NCBI RefSeq assembly: GCF_905171775.1
Contig: NC_053499.1
Span: 139,225,422 to 139,289,421, forward strand
Reading direction: 5' to 3'
Length of the DNA: 64,000 nt
From: Rana temporaria
Taxonomy: Eukaryota; Chordata; Amphibia; Anura; Ranidae
Shown here: positions 1 through 11,162 of the stretch, in pieces
Position numbering within the stretch: position 1 is the stretch's first letter
Layout of the letters: every line of letters starts with the position of its first letter
Notes under the pieces: model-generated
What the model saw: the letters and a program-made list of their open reading frames with translations, nothing else
Told to the model about the DNA's origin: nothing
Database searches by the model: none
Program-made: the position numbers and the translations under genes

Positions 1-81
1 ATACGCAAATATGCGGTCCCACAGAGAGAAGCCCAGTCCAGTGGTGCCGTATATTTGCGTATGCAAACCATAGAATTCTTA

Positions 82-1912
82 TGCTGCGTACACATGACCG
101 TTTTTCATGACAAGAAAAATGCAATTTTTTTAATTGGTCATTAAAAACGACCATGTGTGGGCTCCAGAGTATTTTTCTCATCGTGAAAAATGGCCATGAA
201 AAATTTAGAACATGCTCTAATTCTTCTCGTCGTTTTTCACATCGTGAAAAACGGTCGTGTGTAGGCTTTAACGACAGGAACAAAACGTGCATGCTCAGAA
301 GCAAGTTATGAGACGGGAGCACTCGTTCTGGTAAAACTAGCGTGTGTAATGGAGATAGCACATTCGTCATGCTGTAACAGACTCAAAAGCACGAAGACTG
401 AAAAGAGCAAATCGTCTCTCACCAAATTTTTACTAACACGAAATCAGCAAAAGCAGCCCAAAGGGTGGCGCCATGCGAATGGAACTTCCTCTTTATAGTG
501 CCGTCGTACGTGTTGTACGTCACCGAGCTTTTCTCAAGCATTTTTTTTTTCATGATCGTGTGTATGCAAGGTAGGCTTGACAAGAATCACTTCGAGAAAA
601 ACTTAGTTTTTTCCATGACATTAAAAACGGTCGTGTTTACACACGATCATTTTTCGGCTTGTAAAAAACAATGTTTTTCAGCATCTAGAAAAACATAGTT
701 TTTTCCAACTTCATCATTAAAACGACGTTGCCTACACAAAATCGTAAAAAAAAACAATGCTCTAGTAAAGCGCGGTGACGTACAACACTTACGACGGCAC
801 TATAAAGGGGAAGTTCCATGCGGATGACGCCACCCTTTGGGCTGCTTTAGCTGATTTTGTGTTAGTAAAAGACGATTTGCGCTTTTCTGTCTGTTACAGC
901 GTGATGAATGTGCTTACTCCATTATGAACGCTAGTTTTACCAGAACGAGCGCTCCCGTCTCATAACTTGCTTCTTAGCATGCGCGGGTTTTTCACATCGT
1001 TTTAGCCCACACACGATTATTTTTTTACAACCCGAAAAACGTAATTTTTTTAAAACGTCGTTAAAAAATGCAGCATGCTCGTTTTTTTTTTTTTTTTTCA
1101 GAACCCCGAAAAATGATGTGAAGCCCACACACGATCATTTTAAATGAATTTTTAAAAAAAACTTCGGCCCAGATTCTCAAAGGGCTTACAACGAAGCAAC
1201 GCAATGTGCGCCGTCGTAAGTCCTAATCTGGGCCGTCGTATCTATGCGACTGATTCTTAGAATCAGTTACGCATAGATAACCATTAGATCTGACAGGCAA
1301 TGCAATTTTTTTTTTCGCCGCTAGGTGTCGCCTCCGTCGTTTTCCCGATCGAGTATGTGAATTAGCAAAATACGCGAATTCCCGAACGTACGCACGGTCG
1401 ACGCAGTGAAGATACAACGTTTACGTTAGATTTGCGACGCGTAAAGTTGCCCCTGCTATATCAGGGGCAACCAATGTTAAGTATGGCCGTCGTTCCCACG
1501 TCGAAATTTAAAAATTTACGTTGTTTGCGTAAGTTGTCTGTGAATGGGGCTGGACGCCATTTACGTTCACGTCGAAACCAATGACGTCCTTGCAACGTCA
1601 TTTAGCGCAATGCACGTCGGAAAATTTTAGGGACGGCGCATGTGTAGTACGTTCGGTGCGGGAACGCGCCTAATTTAAATGATCCACGCCCCCTACCCGG
1701 ATCATTTGAATTAGGCGGGCTTGCGCCGGGGGATTTACGCTACGCCGCCGCAACTTTACAGGCAAGGGCTTTGTGAATCAAGCACTTGCCCGTAAAACTT
1801 GCGGAGGCGTAACGTAAATGAGATATGTTACGGCGCCACAGAGATGCGGCGATCTACGAGAATCTGCCCCTTTGTTTTCTACAAGCTGAAAAATGATCGT
1901 GTGTACACGGCA
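82..1912. mobile_element. Family 3 foldback element, interrupted by a family 1 element
   Basis: The left end reads TGCTGCGTACACATGACCG after a TA. The right end reads CGTGTGTACACGGCA followed by TTA. The interior is a long imperfect hairpin: bases 312-342 match 929-959 in reverse complement, and 498-525 match 773-800, with a centre near 650. The arms contain AAAGGGTGGCG and a TGACGTAC-type motif seen in other family 3 copies. A family 1 element (1166-1870) splits the last 42 bases from the rest. It is non-coding; open frames inside it are by-products of the hairpin. Confidence 0.75.
1166..1870 (-). mobile_element. Family 1 (Harbinger-like) MITE
   Basis: The termini GGCCCAGATTCTC and GAGAATCTGCCCC are inverted repeats. 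The core ATGTTAAGTATGGCCGTCG near 1485 is the reverse complement of the family core, so the copy is read on the minus strand. It is inserted in the family 3 foldback, whose sequence resumes at 1871. No transposase frame is present, so it would be non-autonomous. Confidence 0.82.
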
Positions 1913-1915
1913 TTA

Positions 1916-3300
1916 GAAATAGGGGAACAAAACATTACAAAAGAAGTTCTGATGACTTCAAATGATACCTTGTCACTGATACCATGCAACAATAATTTTG
2001 TTACAGCAATAAACCACTAGTCACCTATTAGGGAAGCGTCCCTATGTCTTCAGGCATATATCTATGGCCGAGCTGTCAAACAAAAGCAAGTAAGGTGTCA
2101 GGAGCAAGCATACAACTAAAATAAGAAGCAGATAAACGTATTGTTACAACTACGGACATAAAATCACAGCAAAGGAAATATATGATTCCAATTGTCCCAA
2201 ACACACAGAGATAAATTCAACGGTCTCTTTAAAAAGCACATCTCTGGGCGGACTTATAGACAAGAACTAAATTGCGCCCAGTCATCTAGAGGCTCCCGTT
2301 CATTTGGAGAGCTGATGTTTGGCCTCAGAGGACTACTTGGTTTGACAATATTGATGGTTTGTATATTTGTTCTTGTTTCTCTAGCTGACTAAAGGCTATG
2401 AGTTCGAGAGTTTATTCTGTTCTAAGTAATATAAAGTTTTATTCTCTTGCCAGGCTTATTGTGAGGCACCTTATGTCTGCCAGTTCCAGTATTGCTTGTG
2501 ATCTGGTCTGGATTTCAGTAATGGCCCTCAAAGCCACTTATAATTTGTCACCCAGGTGGCGAGCTCATACATTTTGGCCAAAATGCAAACTAGTACTGCA
2601 TGATTTTGAAATAGATGTGTTATTGTAAATATCATATAATGTTTATCATGTGCCGTGTACAATCCTTTTTTTCAGTGGGAACGTGGGGGAACGCAGTTTG
2701 CGGCACCTCCTGGACTGACTGTATGTAATGGCAAGGGGTGCTGGGGTGTGCTGCAGGGTATTGATGCTCACTGCTGGGGGAACTATTCTAATTTGAGGGG
2801 ATCTATTTTTGCAGGGGGGGGGGGTGTAGTGATCTCAAAGTATAGTGTAGTCCGATTAGATAATTGATATTTAGAATTAGAATGATGACTATAAATTTGT
2901 TGTTCCGCAGCAATACCCCAGGCTCTCCAGAGAATGCATTGTATTTAACTTCCAATAACGAACAAAGTCCAAAGTCCAAAGTCCACAGACGATCAAAATC
3001 CAACAGAGCATATAATTCAAATCTTTTCCTAGACCTAGTCCTCATCAATAAATACTTCCTAACGTATGTAAACAATATAACCTTTGAGGTTAACGGACCA
3101 TACCTCACACACACCTAGGTAGTCTTGGACAAGATTAACACATCTAAGGGTATTCAGCTGTCCCTTTGATATGTGCTTGGCCACTAACCCCTTTGGTCAG
3201 TAAACACCCTTTGATGTGTAATCTTGAATGCCTGTATGTAACACATATATATATATCATGCCATACATATAACACAATATTTTAAATACCTACATATATA
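1916..3300. other. Stretch without a recognised gene or repeat
   Basis: Mostly AT-rich, apparently single-copy sequence with a GT/GGGG-rich patch at about 2680-2835 and a short (TA)n run near 3245. Frames of 60-100 codons exist on both strands, but none shows a recognisable domain or splice-flanked exon. Confidence 0.4.
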
Positions 3301-3304
3301 TATT

Positions 3305-3590
3305 AATATTACAACAGGGGGTCTATTGTTGTTGAGGAGGTCTATTGCTGCTGGTGGGGGACCTATTGTTGCTGGGGGTGGGTCAGTTGTTGCTGAAAAA
3401 GATTAACTGTTGGGGGAGGGGTCTATTATTGCTTGCTGATGGAGAATCTATTAATGATGGCTGTTCGGATATCTGTTGATGCTGCCGGGAGTCTATTGTT
3501 GCTGGGGGGGGGGGGGGTTTGTTGTGGGTGGTCTATTGTTGTTAGGGGGATCTATTGTTGCTGGCTGCAGGATATCTATTGTACTGATTT
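3305..3590. repeat. CTATTGTTGCTGGGGG minisatellite
   Basis: Degenerate tandem units built on CTATTGTTGCTGG plus a G-rich spacer of variable length, about ten units. One unit has an uninterrupted run of ten or more G. Part of an apparent 76-codon frame (3433-3663) is simply this repeat translated. Confidence 0.8.
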
Positions 3591-4498
3591 TCTTGATATC
3601 ATTACCAAATTCCATACAAATTTCTTAGCACCACAAAATGATACTTGGTATTGTATTGTCTAAAAGGGGCGGTACTGGGAGGTGGGTATGGGATGGAACC
3701 AAGGGACGGTGCTCGGAGGTGGGTAGGGGTAAGGAAGAGGGGTGACCCAGAAAGGGGGAGTTCCTGCACCTATTGTCTGAGAAAAAAATCCCTGGCTGTG
3801 TATCAAAATCAATTTTCATTTTCTACTGTAAAATACTGCTTTAATCTTTTTTTCATCCTTCTTGTACCTCAGAAGTGTTGATCTTCTCCAGCCACTTGTA
3901 GCCACTTTCTGTCTACATCCACTCACTCCAACAGTGGCTGCACATCATTGATCAGGTCCCACTTTCTATTTTATTTTTTAAAAACACAATTTTATATTAC
4001 AAAAATAAATACAATAAATAAGAAAAAAAAACATTTTTTAAAGTGCCCCTATCCCCGCGCGAGCTCGCGCAGCAAAGAAAACGCATACGGAAGTTGCGCC
4101 CGCATATGTAAACAGTGTTCAAATCACACATGTGAGGTATCGCCACGATCGGCAGAGCGAGAGCAATATTTCTAGCAGTGGACCTCCTCTGTGACTCTAA
4201 CCTGGTAACTGTAAAAACAAATTAAAGCGTTGCCTATGGAGATTTTTAGGTACCGTAGCTTGTCGCCATTCCACGAGTGCATGCAATTATAAAGTGTGAC
4301 ATGTTTGGTATCTATGTACTCGGCATAACTTCATCTTTCACATTATACAAAAAAATTGGGCTAACTTTACTTTTTCTTATTTTTTTTTATTCATGAAAGT
4401 GTATTTTTCTCAAAAAGTTGCATTTAAAACACTGCTGCACAAATACCGTGTGACATAAAATATTGCAACAATCGGCATGTTATTCTATAGATTCTCTG

Positions 4499-4500
<2 letters not shown>

Positions 4501-4554
<54 letters not shown>
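4501..4554. repeat. (TA)n microsatellite
   Basis: About 26 uninterrupted TA units inside the family 2b element. The second copy of that element has only a short TATATTT here, so the tract expanded after insertion. Confidence 0.95.
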
Positions 4555-4556
<2 letters not shown>

Positions 4557-4612
4557 GTTTGGGGGTTCTAATTTTTTGTAAAAAAATACGGATTTTAACT
4601 TGTAAACACCAA

Positions 4613-5334
4613 GGGGCAGATTCACAAACAATTGCATGGGTGCAGCGTATGTGAGATACGCTACGCCGCTGTAACTTACTTTTCTCAGCTTCTAATCCAC
4701 AAAGAATTTGCACCGTAAGTTACGGCGGCGTAGTGTATCTCTCGCGGCGTAATGGCGCGCAATTCAAATGCAGCGAGTAGGGGGCGTGTTTCATTTAAAT
4801 GAAGCACGTCTCCGCGCCGAACTAACTGCGCATGGGCCGTCCCTAAATTTCCCGCTGTGCATTGCGCTAAATGACGTCGCAAGGACGTCATTGTTTTGAC
4901 GTGGACGTAAATTACATCCAGCCCGATTCACGGACGACTTACGCAAACAAAATAAAAATTTTAAAATTATACGCGGGAACGACAGCCATACTTAACATTG
5001 CGTACGCCACCAGATAGCAGCTTTAACTATACGCCGAAAAAAGCCGACTAGAGACGACGTAAAAGAATGCGACGGCCGCTCGTACGTTCGTGGATCGTCG
5101 GAAATAGCTAATTTGCATACTCGACGCTGAAAACGAGGGGAACACCACCCAGCGGACGCCGAAGAATTGCATCTAAGATCCGAAGGTGTACGAAGACGTA
5201 CGTCAGTCGGATCTAACCCAGATGCCGTCGTATCTTGTTTTGAGGATTCAAAACAAAGATACAACACGGGAAATTTGAAAGTACGCCGGCGTATCAGTAG
5301 ATACGCCGGCGTACTCTCTTTGTGGATCTGCCCC
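4613..5334 (+). mobile_element. Family 1 (Harbinger-like) MITE with CAA target duplication
   Basis: Termini are GGGGCAGATTCACAAA and TTTGTGGATCTGCCCC. Both sides carry CAA (4610-4612 and 5335-5337), and removing element plus one CAA restores the uninterrupted text CACCAAATGTCAG. The core GAACGACAGCCATACTTAAC lies near 4979. No coding capacity is seen. Confidence 0.9.
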
Positions 5335-5370
5335 CAAATGTCAGAAATAGGCTTAGTCAAAAAGGGTTAA

Positions 5371-5540
5371 ACCACCAAAAGAAATCTCTATTTGTGGGGA
5401 AAAAAAATACATATATTTTGTTTAGGTACAGCGTTGCACAGCCCGTGCAATTACCAGTTAAAGTAACGCAGTGCTGTATCGCAAAAAAATTTGCCTGGTC
5501 ATGAAGGGGTATAAATTTTGTTTACCGCTGAAGTGGTTAA
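5371..5540 (-). mobile_element. Family 2 element, truncated
   Basis: Minus-strand copy: the family motif appears as ACCACCAAAAGAAATC, followed by the CAGTTAAAG..CGCAGTGC block and the terminus GAAGTGGTTAA at 5540. Only the terminal ~170 bp are present. It is duplicated at 7324-7492. Confidence 0.85.
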
Positions 5541-5545
5541 ATATA

Positions 5546-6124
5546 GAGAGGGATCTGGACACACAGTTCTCGGCCAATAAAAAACTAAATATAATTTGTT
5601 TTACTCACAAGTTCTCCCTGTGCTCCAAGATCCTTACGCGATGGTACAAAACCCCAGATCTCCTGAATAAAATGTTCCCTACCTCCACTGACACCTGGAG
5701 ATGCCAACAAGACAGGGGTACTCTTTTGCATGTGTTCTGGTCATGTCCACGGATCAGGGGCTTCTGGGGAGAGGTACGCCGTATTACCCAGAAATTTGCA
5801 GAGAATATGGTACCGGATGATCCGGCGTACTTTCTCCTCCATGCGACAGATATGTCTCCTGGGATCTACAAAAAATCAGTCGTGAGTCATCTTTTAGACG
5901 CAGCCAAAGCCTGTGTGCCTCTCCACTGGAAGTCCCCTCACCCAACGACCATAGCTCTCTGGCTTAATAGAGTAGATGAGATGAGTCGCATGGAGGACTT
6001 GATCCTCTCCAGTCAACAAAGACAGGAGGCGTACACCAGGACCTGGCAGTTGTGGAACATTTTCAAATACTCAGAAGAAGGACAGAATCTCAGAGGGACT
6101 GACTGCCCCCCAACCACTCGGTAA
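5546..6124 (+). pseudogene. L1 ORF2 C-terminal fragment
   Basis: An open frame of about 190 codons reads through this segment; its apparent start at 5471 lies in the neighbouring repeat and is not the original start. The protein shows the conserved C-terminal signature of vertebrate L1 ORF2 proteins: RWYKTPDLLNKMFP, then TWRC, TLLHVFWSC and CPRIRGFW, followed by a DAAKACVPLHWKSPHPTTI stretch and WLNRVDEMSRMEDL. The endonuclease and catalytic reverse-transcriptase domains are missing, so it cannot mobilise itself. The open frame suggests a fairly young insertion. Confidence 0.85.
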
Positions 6125-6527
6125 TGGTAGTGACACCTGACCTTTCAATATTCGCAATACCCAAAGTGGAATTTACGCCCCATGGGGCGCTTTGCAGTAT
6201 CCTTGCTCGTGCAACCCCCAGCCCCCCCCCCCAACTCTTCTCTACTTTTCTCTATAGTATTCTCTGCTGCTACTTTATTCTTCTACGGGAAAACAGAAAA
6301 TAGGAAAAGTTGCTAGGCCGACCGGGCCCGGATGTTTGATTTTATAAACATGCCTTTTTTGGGAGACACACACTCATCAGGGATATGACTGTTATCTGTG
6401 CCATGTATAACGCAGTGTGTCTCTGTATATATATTTCTGTCTCTGCACCAAGTTGTTGTTACTACTGTTATAATTGTATTATTGTGGTCCGGACGGACTG
6501 GCTTCTCGGTTATAAATAAAAAAAAAA
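5546..6527 (+). mobile_element. L1-type LINE, 5'-truncated 3' end
   Basis: It ends in a poly-A tail of about 14 bases after AATAAA. Comparison with the empty site in tandem copy 2 (GGTTAAATATACCTTTAG at 7487) shows the insertion point and a 7-bp target duplication, AAATATA on the left and AAATGTA (one change) on the right. The ORF2 remnant occupies the first ~580 bases and the remainder is 3' UTR with a C-rich patch near 6220. 5' truncation, an A-tail and a short target duplication are typical products of target-primed reverse transcription. Confidence 0.88.
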
Positions 6528-6654
6528 AAATGTACCTTTAGCAGTTGTTCAATAAATGTTAAAAAAAATAGTAATAAAGGTTTTTAACATCCAAACACTG
6601 TTGTTGACGCTTTAACCAGCCAGATGAATATCCACATTTCTTTCAAGTCATAAA

Positions 6655-7287
6655 GGGCCAGATTCACAAAAGGGATACGACGGCGTTTCTCCTGATACGC
6701 AGTCGTATCCCTGTTTCTATCTATGCGACTGATTCATAGAATCAGTTACGCATAGATATCCCTAAGATCCGACAGGTGTAATAGTTTTACACTGTCGGAT
6801 CTTAGGATGCAGTACAGCGGCCGCCACTGGGGGGAGTTTGCGTCGTAAACCAGCGTTGGGTATGCAAATTAGGAGTTACGGCGGATCCCCGACGGATTTT
6901 CGCATTTGCTACGTCGCCGCTAGTCTAGTTTCCCGTCGCAAAGTTAGTCGTCGTTTTAGGTGCCCTAACTTTAGTCAGCAAACGTATTGCTGTCTAAAGT
7001 ATGGGCGTCGTTCCCGCGTCGAAATTTAAAAATGAACGTCGTTTGCGTAACACGTCCGGGAATACGGCAAAGCACGCTGGGATTTGCAAAACGGAGCATG
7101 CGCAGTAGGTCCGGCGCGGGTGCACGCCTAATTTAAATGGCACACGCCCATTTGAATTGGCCCGCCTTGCGCCGGCGTAGTTTTCATCGCAAGTGCTCTG
7201 TGAATCAGGCACTTGCGATGAAAACTTGCGGCGGTGTAACGTATCTATGATACGTTACGCCGCCACAGTTCTATGTGAATCTGGCCC
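6655..7287 (-). mobile_element. Family 1 (Harbinger-like) MITE at a tandem-duplication junction
   Basis: Termini are GGGCCAGATTCACA and TGTGAATCTGGCCC. The core appears as AAAGTATGGGCGTCGTTC near 6999, so it reads on the minus strand, opposite to the copy at 4613. The right flank (CAAATGTCAG) equals that of the 4613 copy, but the left flank is the end of tandem unit 1 (CATAAA), so there is no matching target duplication. Confidence 0.85.
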
Positions 7288-7617
7288 CAAATGTCAGAAA
7301 TAGGCCTAGTCAAAAAGGGTTAAACCACCAAAAGAGATCTCTATTTGTGGGAAAAAAAGTTACATATATTTTGTTTAGGTACAGCATTGCACGGTCCACG
7401 CATTTGTCAGTTAAAGTAACGCAGTGCCGTATCGCAAAAATATTGTCTGGCCATGAAGGGGTATAAATGTTGCTTACCGCTGAAGTGGTTAAATATACCT
7501 TTAGCAGTTGTTCAATAAATGTTAAAAAAAAATAATAATAAAGGTTTTTAACATCCAAACACTGTTGTTGACTCTTTAACCAGCCAGATGAATATCCACA
7601 TCTCTATCAAGTCATAA
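7288..7617. repeat. Tandem duplication, copy 2
   Basis: Starts CAAATGTCAGAAATAGGCC, continues through the family 2b tail (to 7323), a truncated family 2 element (7324-7492) and the 120-base tail ending CAAGTCATAAAG. It lacks the L1 of copy 1 and thus preserves the pre-insertion site. Confidence 0.85.
7324..7492 (-). mobile_element. Family 2 element, truncated (duplicate)
   Basis: Same truncated copy as at 5371-5540: ACCACCAAAAGAGATC at the left, CAGTTAAAGTAACGCAGTGC in the middle, GAAGTGGTTAA at the right. Its identical truncation point shows it arose by duplication and not by independent insertion. Confidence 0.85.
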
Positions 7618-8279
7618 AGTATTTAAATATTCAGTCCACTAGCTGTGCAAATAATTAAATTCTATAGATGTAAAGTTTTCTTTTCCACACTTTAGAATAG
7701 CAAGTGATAAATGAATCGGTTGAACAGACATCATGTATGGCAGATGCACTGCATAGATAAGTCTTTACTGCCGAGCCATGAAATATATGAGGCATAAAAG
7801 ATTTTACAAGGTATTATAGTGTCGCAGATTGCCTTAAGTGCTATTTTACGGACTTAGACATGAATTAAATATTGTCCCTTACCAGTGGATAAATGTGGTG
7901 TGTTTCATGAAACCAAAATATCTTTATTTTATTTTTTTTGATTTGTGAGCATATTTATTTATAGGACTGGCCTTCTAACACCTTTTCCATTATCTAAAGG
8001 TAGGAGATTTCACGAAAGAACTTCACAAGGAGGTTTTGCTGTTTTTTTTTCTCACATTCTATAACAAGTTTTGTGCATGTCTTTCCTTCTAACACATTCT
8101 CGTATCATTCATTTCGAATGCAGATTTTGCTACCTGGTACTTAAAAATCCTAACTAATATCTAATCTACCAATATTGTTGAAGTGCTGACACCTTGTGGT
8201 TTGTACAAGAGTCTGCAGTCTTGTTTTTCTACAATATCTTTGCCCCTGAGGAGCCTCTTGGATTTCAGACGTTTGGGGC
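7618..8279. other. Apparently single-copy AT-rich sequence
   Basis: No element termini, tandem structure or coding frame that I can recognise. Homopolymer T runs occur near 7930 and 8040. Confidence 0.4.
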
Positions 8280-9728
8280 TTAACCACTTAACCATTTTGT
8301 TGCGAAAGGACAAGGACCCTTTTTGCGATTCGGCACTGCGTCGCTTTAACTGACAATTTCGCAGACGTGCGACGTGGCTCCCAAACAAAATTGACGTCCT
8401 TTTTTCCCCAGAAATTAAGCTTTCTTTTGGTGGTATTTGATCACCTCTGCGGTTTTTATATTTTCGCTAAAAAACAAAAATAGAGCGACAGTTTTAAAAA
8501 TGTTTTTATATTTTTTACTTTTTGCTATAATAAATATCCCCCAAAAATTATTTTTTTCCTCGGTTTAGGCTGATACGTAATCTTCTACATATTTTTGGTA
8601 AATAAGCTTATATTTATTGATTTGCACAAAAGTTATAGGGCCAGATCCACGTAGCGGATCGTATTTTTATGCAGGCGTAGCGTATCCTAGTAACGCTACG
8701 CCGCCTCAACTTTGAGAGGCAAATGCTGTATTCACAAAGCATTTGCCTCTAAAGTTACGGCGGCGTAGCGTAATTCTCCCGGCGTAAGGGCGCGCAATTC
8801 AAATCTATGTGATGGGGGTGAGTTTTATGTTAATACGTCGTGACCCGACGTAAATGACGTTTTTTTTTAACGGCGCATGCGCAATCCGTGGGGGTATCCC
8901 AGTGCGCGTGCTCGAAATTAAACCGGAACAAGCCAATGCTTATGACGGTGACGTCATTCTAAGCACCCCCATTTTCAAGATTCGACGCAGGAACAACGGC
9001 CATACTTAACATAGGATACACCTCATATAGCAGGGGTAACTATATGCCAGAAAAAGCCGAACGCAAACGAACGATCCCGTCGTATCTTGTTTTGTGGATA
9101 CAAAACAGAGATACGACGCAGGAACTTTGAAATTACGCGGCGTATCCATAGATACGCCGGCGTAATTCGTTTAAGGATCTGGCCCTCAGCGTCTACAAAA
9201 TAGGTAATAGATTTATGGCATTTTTATTATTTATTTATTTTTTACTTGTAATGGCGCTGATCAGTGATTTTTAGCGGGACTGCGACATTGTGGTGGACAC
9301 TTTTGACACTTTTTTGGGACCACTGACAATTATACAGCAATCAGTGCTACAAAAATGCGCTGATTACTGAATAAATGACAGGGAAGGGGTTAACATTAGG
9401 GGCCGATCAAGGGGTTAAATGTGTTCCCTGGGAGGTGTTTCTAACTGTGGGGGGAGTGTACTGACTGGGGGAGGATACAGATTGCTTTTCCTGATCACTA
9501 GGAACAGCATATCTCTCTCTACTCCCATGTCATAACAGGGATCTGTTTGTTTACATTGACATATGCTCAACCTGTCTCTCTGTGGAGCGATAGCTGGTGA
9601 GCGGGGGACATTAGCTCAGCATTCGCCTGCTATAGTTCTTAAAAGAGCCAACGTACACCTACGGCAATTTGCGGGAAAGAGCCGACCTGCCGCAGTATAA
9701 TGACGGCGGCAGGTCGGCAAGTGCTTAA
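8280..9728 (+). mobile_element. Family 2 TTAA element, near complete, split by family 1 insertion
   Basis: Left end TTAACCACTTAACC (TTAA 8280-8283) and right end GGCAAGTGCTTAA (TTAA 9725-9728). It includes the CCCAAACAAAATTGACG and TTTCTTTTGGTGGTATTTG blocks, the CTATAATAAATATCC block, GCGATCAGTG-like text, and a GCCGACCTGCCGC / GCGGCAGGTCGGC inverted repeat near the right end. A family 1 element occupies 8638-9185. No transposase is present. Confidence 0.85.
8638..9185 (+). mobile_element. Family 1 MITE nested in a family 2 element
   Basis: Termini GGGCCAGATCCACGT and TTAAGGATCTGGCCC. The core AACGGCCATACTTAACAT is near 8998. Comparison with the uninterrupted family 2 copy at 29850 (GTTATAGCGTCTAC) shows that excision leaves exactly three extra bases, as expected for a 3-bp target duplication, although the two flanks (ATA and TCA) have diverged. 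Confidence 0.85.
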
Positions 9729-10520
9729 AAAAGACACACACTTTGCAATTATTAAAAATAAATAATTCATGTAAATTAACGGTCTTAAATTGACATGCAA
9801 ATATATATTTGAAATCAAATCTTTATTATTTTTGGCGATAACATGGTGTGGGTGTATTTCTGCCACTCACGCCCCCTCCAGCCTGTGTCTTAGAACAACA
9901 GGGAGGTGAAGCCTCCATCAATCAAGAAGTAAGTTCCCTCCCCCATTGTGCTAAACTGGTTAGTGGGCATGGAGGAGGAGGGAGGTAGTGGGCTGCCATT
10001 TACCACTGTGTACACGCCAACATGTGTGACTCCATATTCACATGGTCTGCTCTGATGTGATAGTGAGGAAATGCTCAGGGTAGAAACACACTGAAAACTG
10101 AGCTTATCCACTAGCTGACACAAGGGGGAGATAGAGCGCAGCAGAATCAACAAGTTTTTTTTTTGCAGAATGAGAAAAAAGAATCTCATAGTGACTGAGT
10201 GAGTAAGAACAGCTAATAATACACCATTTATTGATAGTTTATTATGATGTGGGTTTAATGACACTTTAGATTAACATTAGCTCTTCCATGAAGAAGAAGT
10301 ATTTTTATTGAGAACACATTTTGGTTATCATTGCAGTGTTTATAAATATTTTTTAAGGTGACTTTGACATTTTTTATAAGTTTGTTCTTTCATAGTTTTG
10401 TGGTTGTACAGCAAGGTGCTCTAACACTATTGGCCAGGCGATGACTGCCACACCACAGAAACATGAACTAAACTAATGATGCAAAATTCCAAAATATTTC
10501 TGGAGCCTTCTGAAAGCCCC
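9729..10520. other. Unclassified sequence between repeats
   Basis: AT-rich at 9729-9840 and 10265-10400. The 9840-10262 block is of mixed composition and has the look of a diverged mobile element, with GAGGGAGGTAGTGGGC and a GACACTTTAGA end, but I cannot pair its termini. A 124-codon minus-strand frame here has no recognisable domain. Confidence 0.3.
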
Positions 10521-10527
10521 ATTCTAG

Positions 10528-10673
10528 TGGTTAGCACCACCTGGTAGCACTAGGGTTGTTGGTTTGAATCCAAAAAAACGATATTACCTGCCATGGAGTT
10601 TGCATGTTCTCCCTGTGCCTTCGTGGGTTTCTTCTGGGTACTCCAGTTTCCACACATACTCTTAAGACACTGT
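10528..10673 (+). mobile_element. tRNA-derived SINE fragment
   Basis: It has an A-box-like TGGTTAGCACC, then about 22 bases on a B-box-like GGTTTGAATCC (consensus GGTTCGANTCC, one mismatch), followed by the widespread tail GGAGTTTGCATGTTCTCCC and GTGGGTTTC..GGTACTCCAG. It is cut at the right by a family 2 element at 10674. This is a SINE relic and not a functional tRNA gene: no cloverleaf 3' half or acceptor stem is seen. Confidence 0.7.
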
Positions 10674-11162
10674 TTAACTACCTCAATACTGGGCACTTTC
10701 ACCCCCTTCCTGCCCAGGCCATTTTTCAGCTTTCATCACTATCACACTTTGAATGACAATTGCGATGTCATGCAACGCTGTACCCAAATGAAATTTTTAT
10801 AATTTTTTCCCCACAAATAGAGCTTTCTTTTGGTGGTATTATTTATTGTGCTATAAACAAAAGAAGGACAAGTTTGAAAAAACACAATATTGTTTACTTT
10901 TTGCTATAATAAATATCCATTTTTTTTTTTAAATGTCCTCAGTTTAGGCCGATATGTATTCTTCTACATATTTTTGGTTAAAAAAAATCGCAATAAGCGT
11001 ATATAAAATAGATGATAGATTTCTCCCTACGGAATGTGTTCCCTAGGGAGTGATTCTTACTGTGGGGGGAGGGGACTGATTTGGGGAGGTGACCGATCGG
11101 TGTCCCTATGTACAAGGGACACACCATCGGTTTCCTCTCCCTGACAGGACGTGGATCTGTGT
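10674..11162 (+). mobile_element. Family 2 element, 3'-truncated
   Basis: Starts TTAACTACCTCAATACTGGG. It carries the AATGACAATTGCGATGTCATGC, CTTTCTTTTGGTGGTATT, CTATAATAAATATCC and GGCCGATATGTATTCTTC blocks in the usual order. A palindrome GTGTCCCTATGTACAAGGGACAC spans 11101-11123. The right TTAA end is missing; similarity stops where the CTCGAGTATAAGCC-type element begins. Confidence 0.8.

Larger units (their letters stand above)
3985..5370 (-). mobile_element. Family 2b long TTAA element, partial, with nested family 1 element
   Basis: It shares blocks with the element starting at 37782, in the opposite orientation: the text around AATTGGGCTAACTTTAC, GTGACATGTTTGGTATC, CACATGTGAGGTAT and the GCGAGCTCGCGC patch. 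In plus-strand order it ends AAATGTCAGAAATAGGC...GGGTTAA at 5370. A (TA)n tract and a family 1 element (4613-5334) interrupt it. The left limit is approximate, set by where similarity to the other copy fades. Confidence 0.65.
5335..6654. repeat. Tandem duplication, copy 1
   Basis: Begins CAAATGTCAGAAATAGGC and ends TCAAGTCATAAA. It contains the family 2b tail, a truncated family 2 element, an L1 insertion absent from copy 2, and a 120-base tail (GTACCTTTAGCAGTTG onwards). Copy 2 lies at 7288-7617. The copies differ by scattered substitutions, so the duplication is not recent. Confidence 0.85.

Noticed and set aside
10528..10575. Functional tRNA gene
   Set aside because: A- and B-box-like words exist, but no acceptor stem or cloverleaf; the following tail identifies a SINE.
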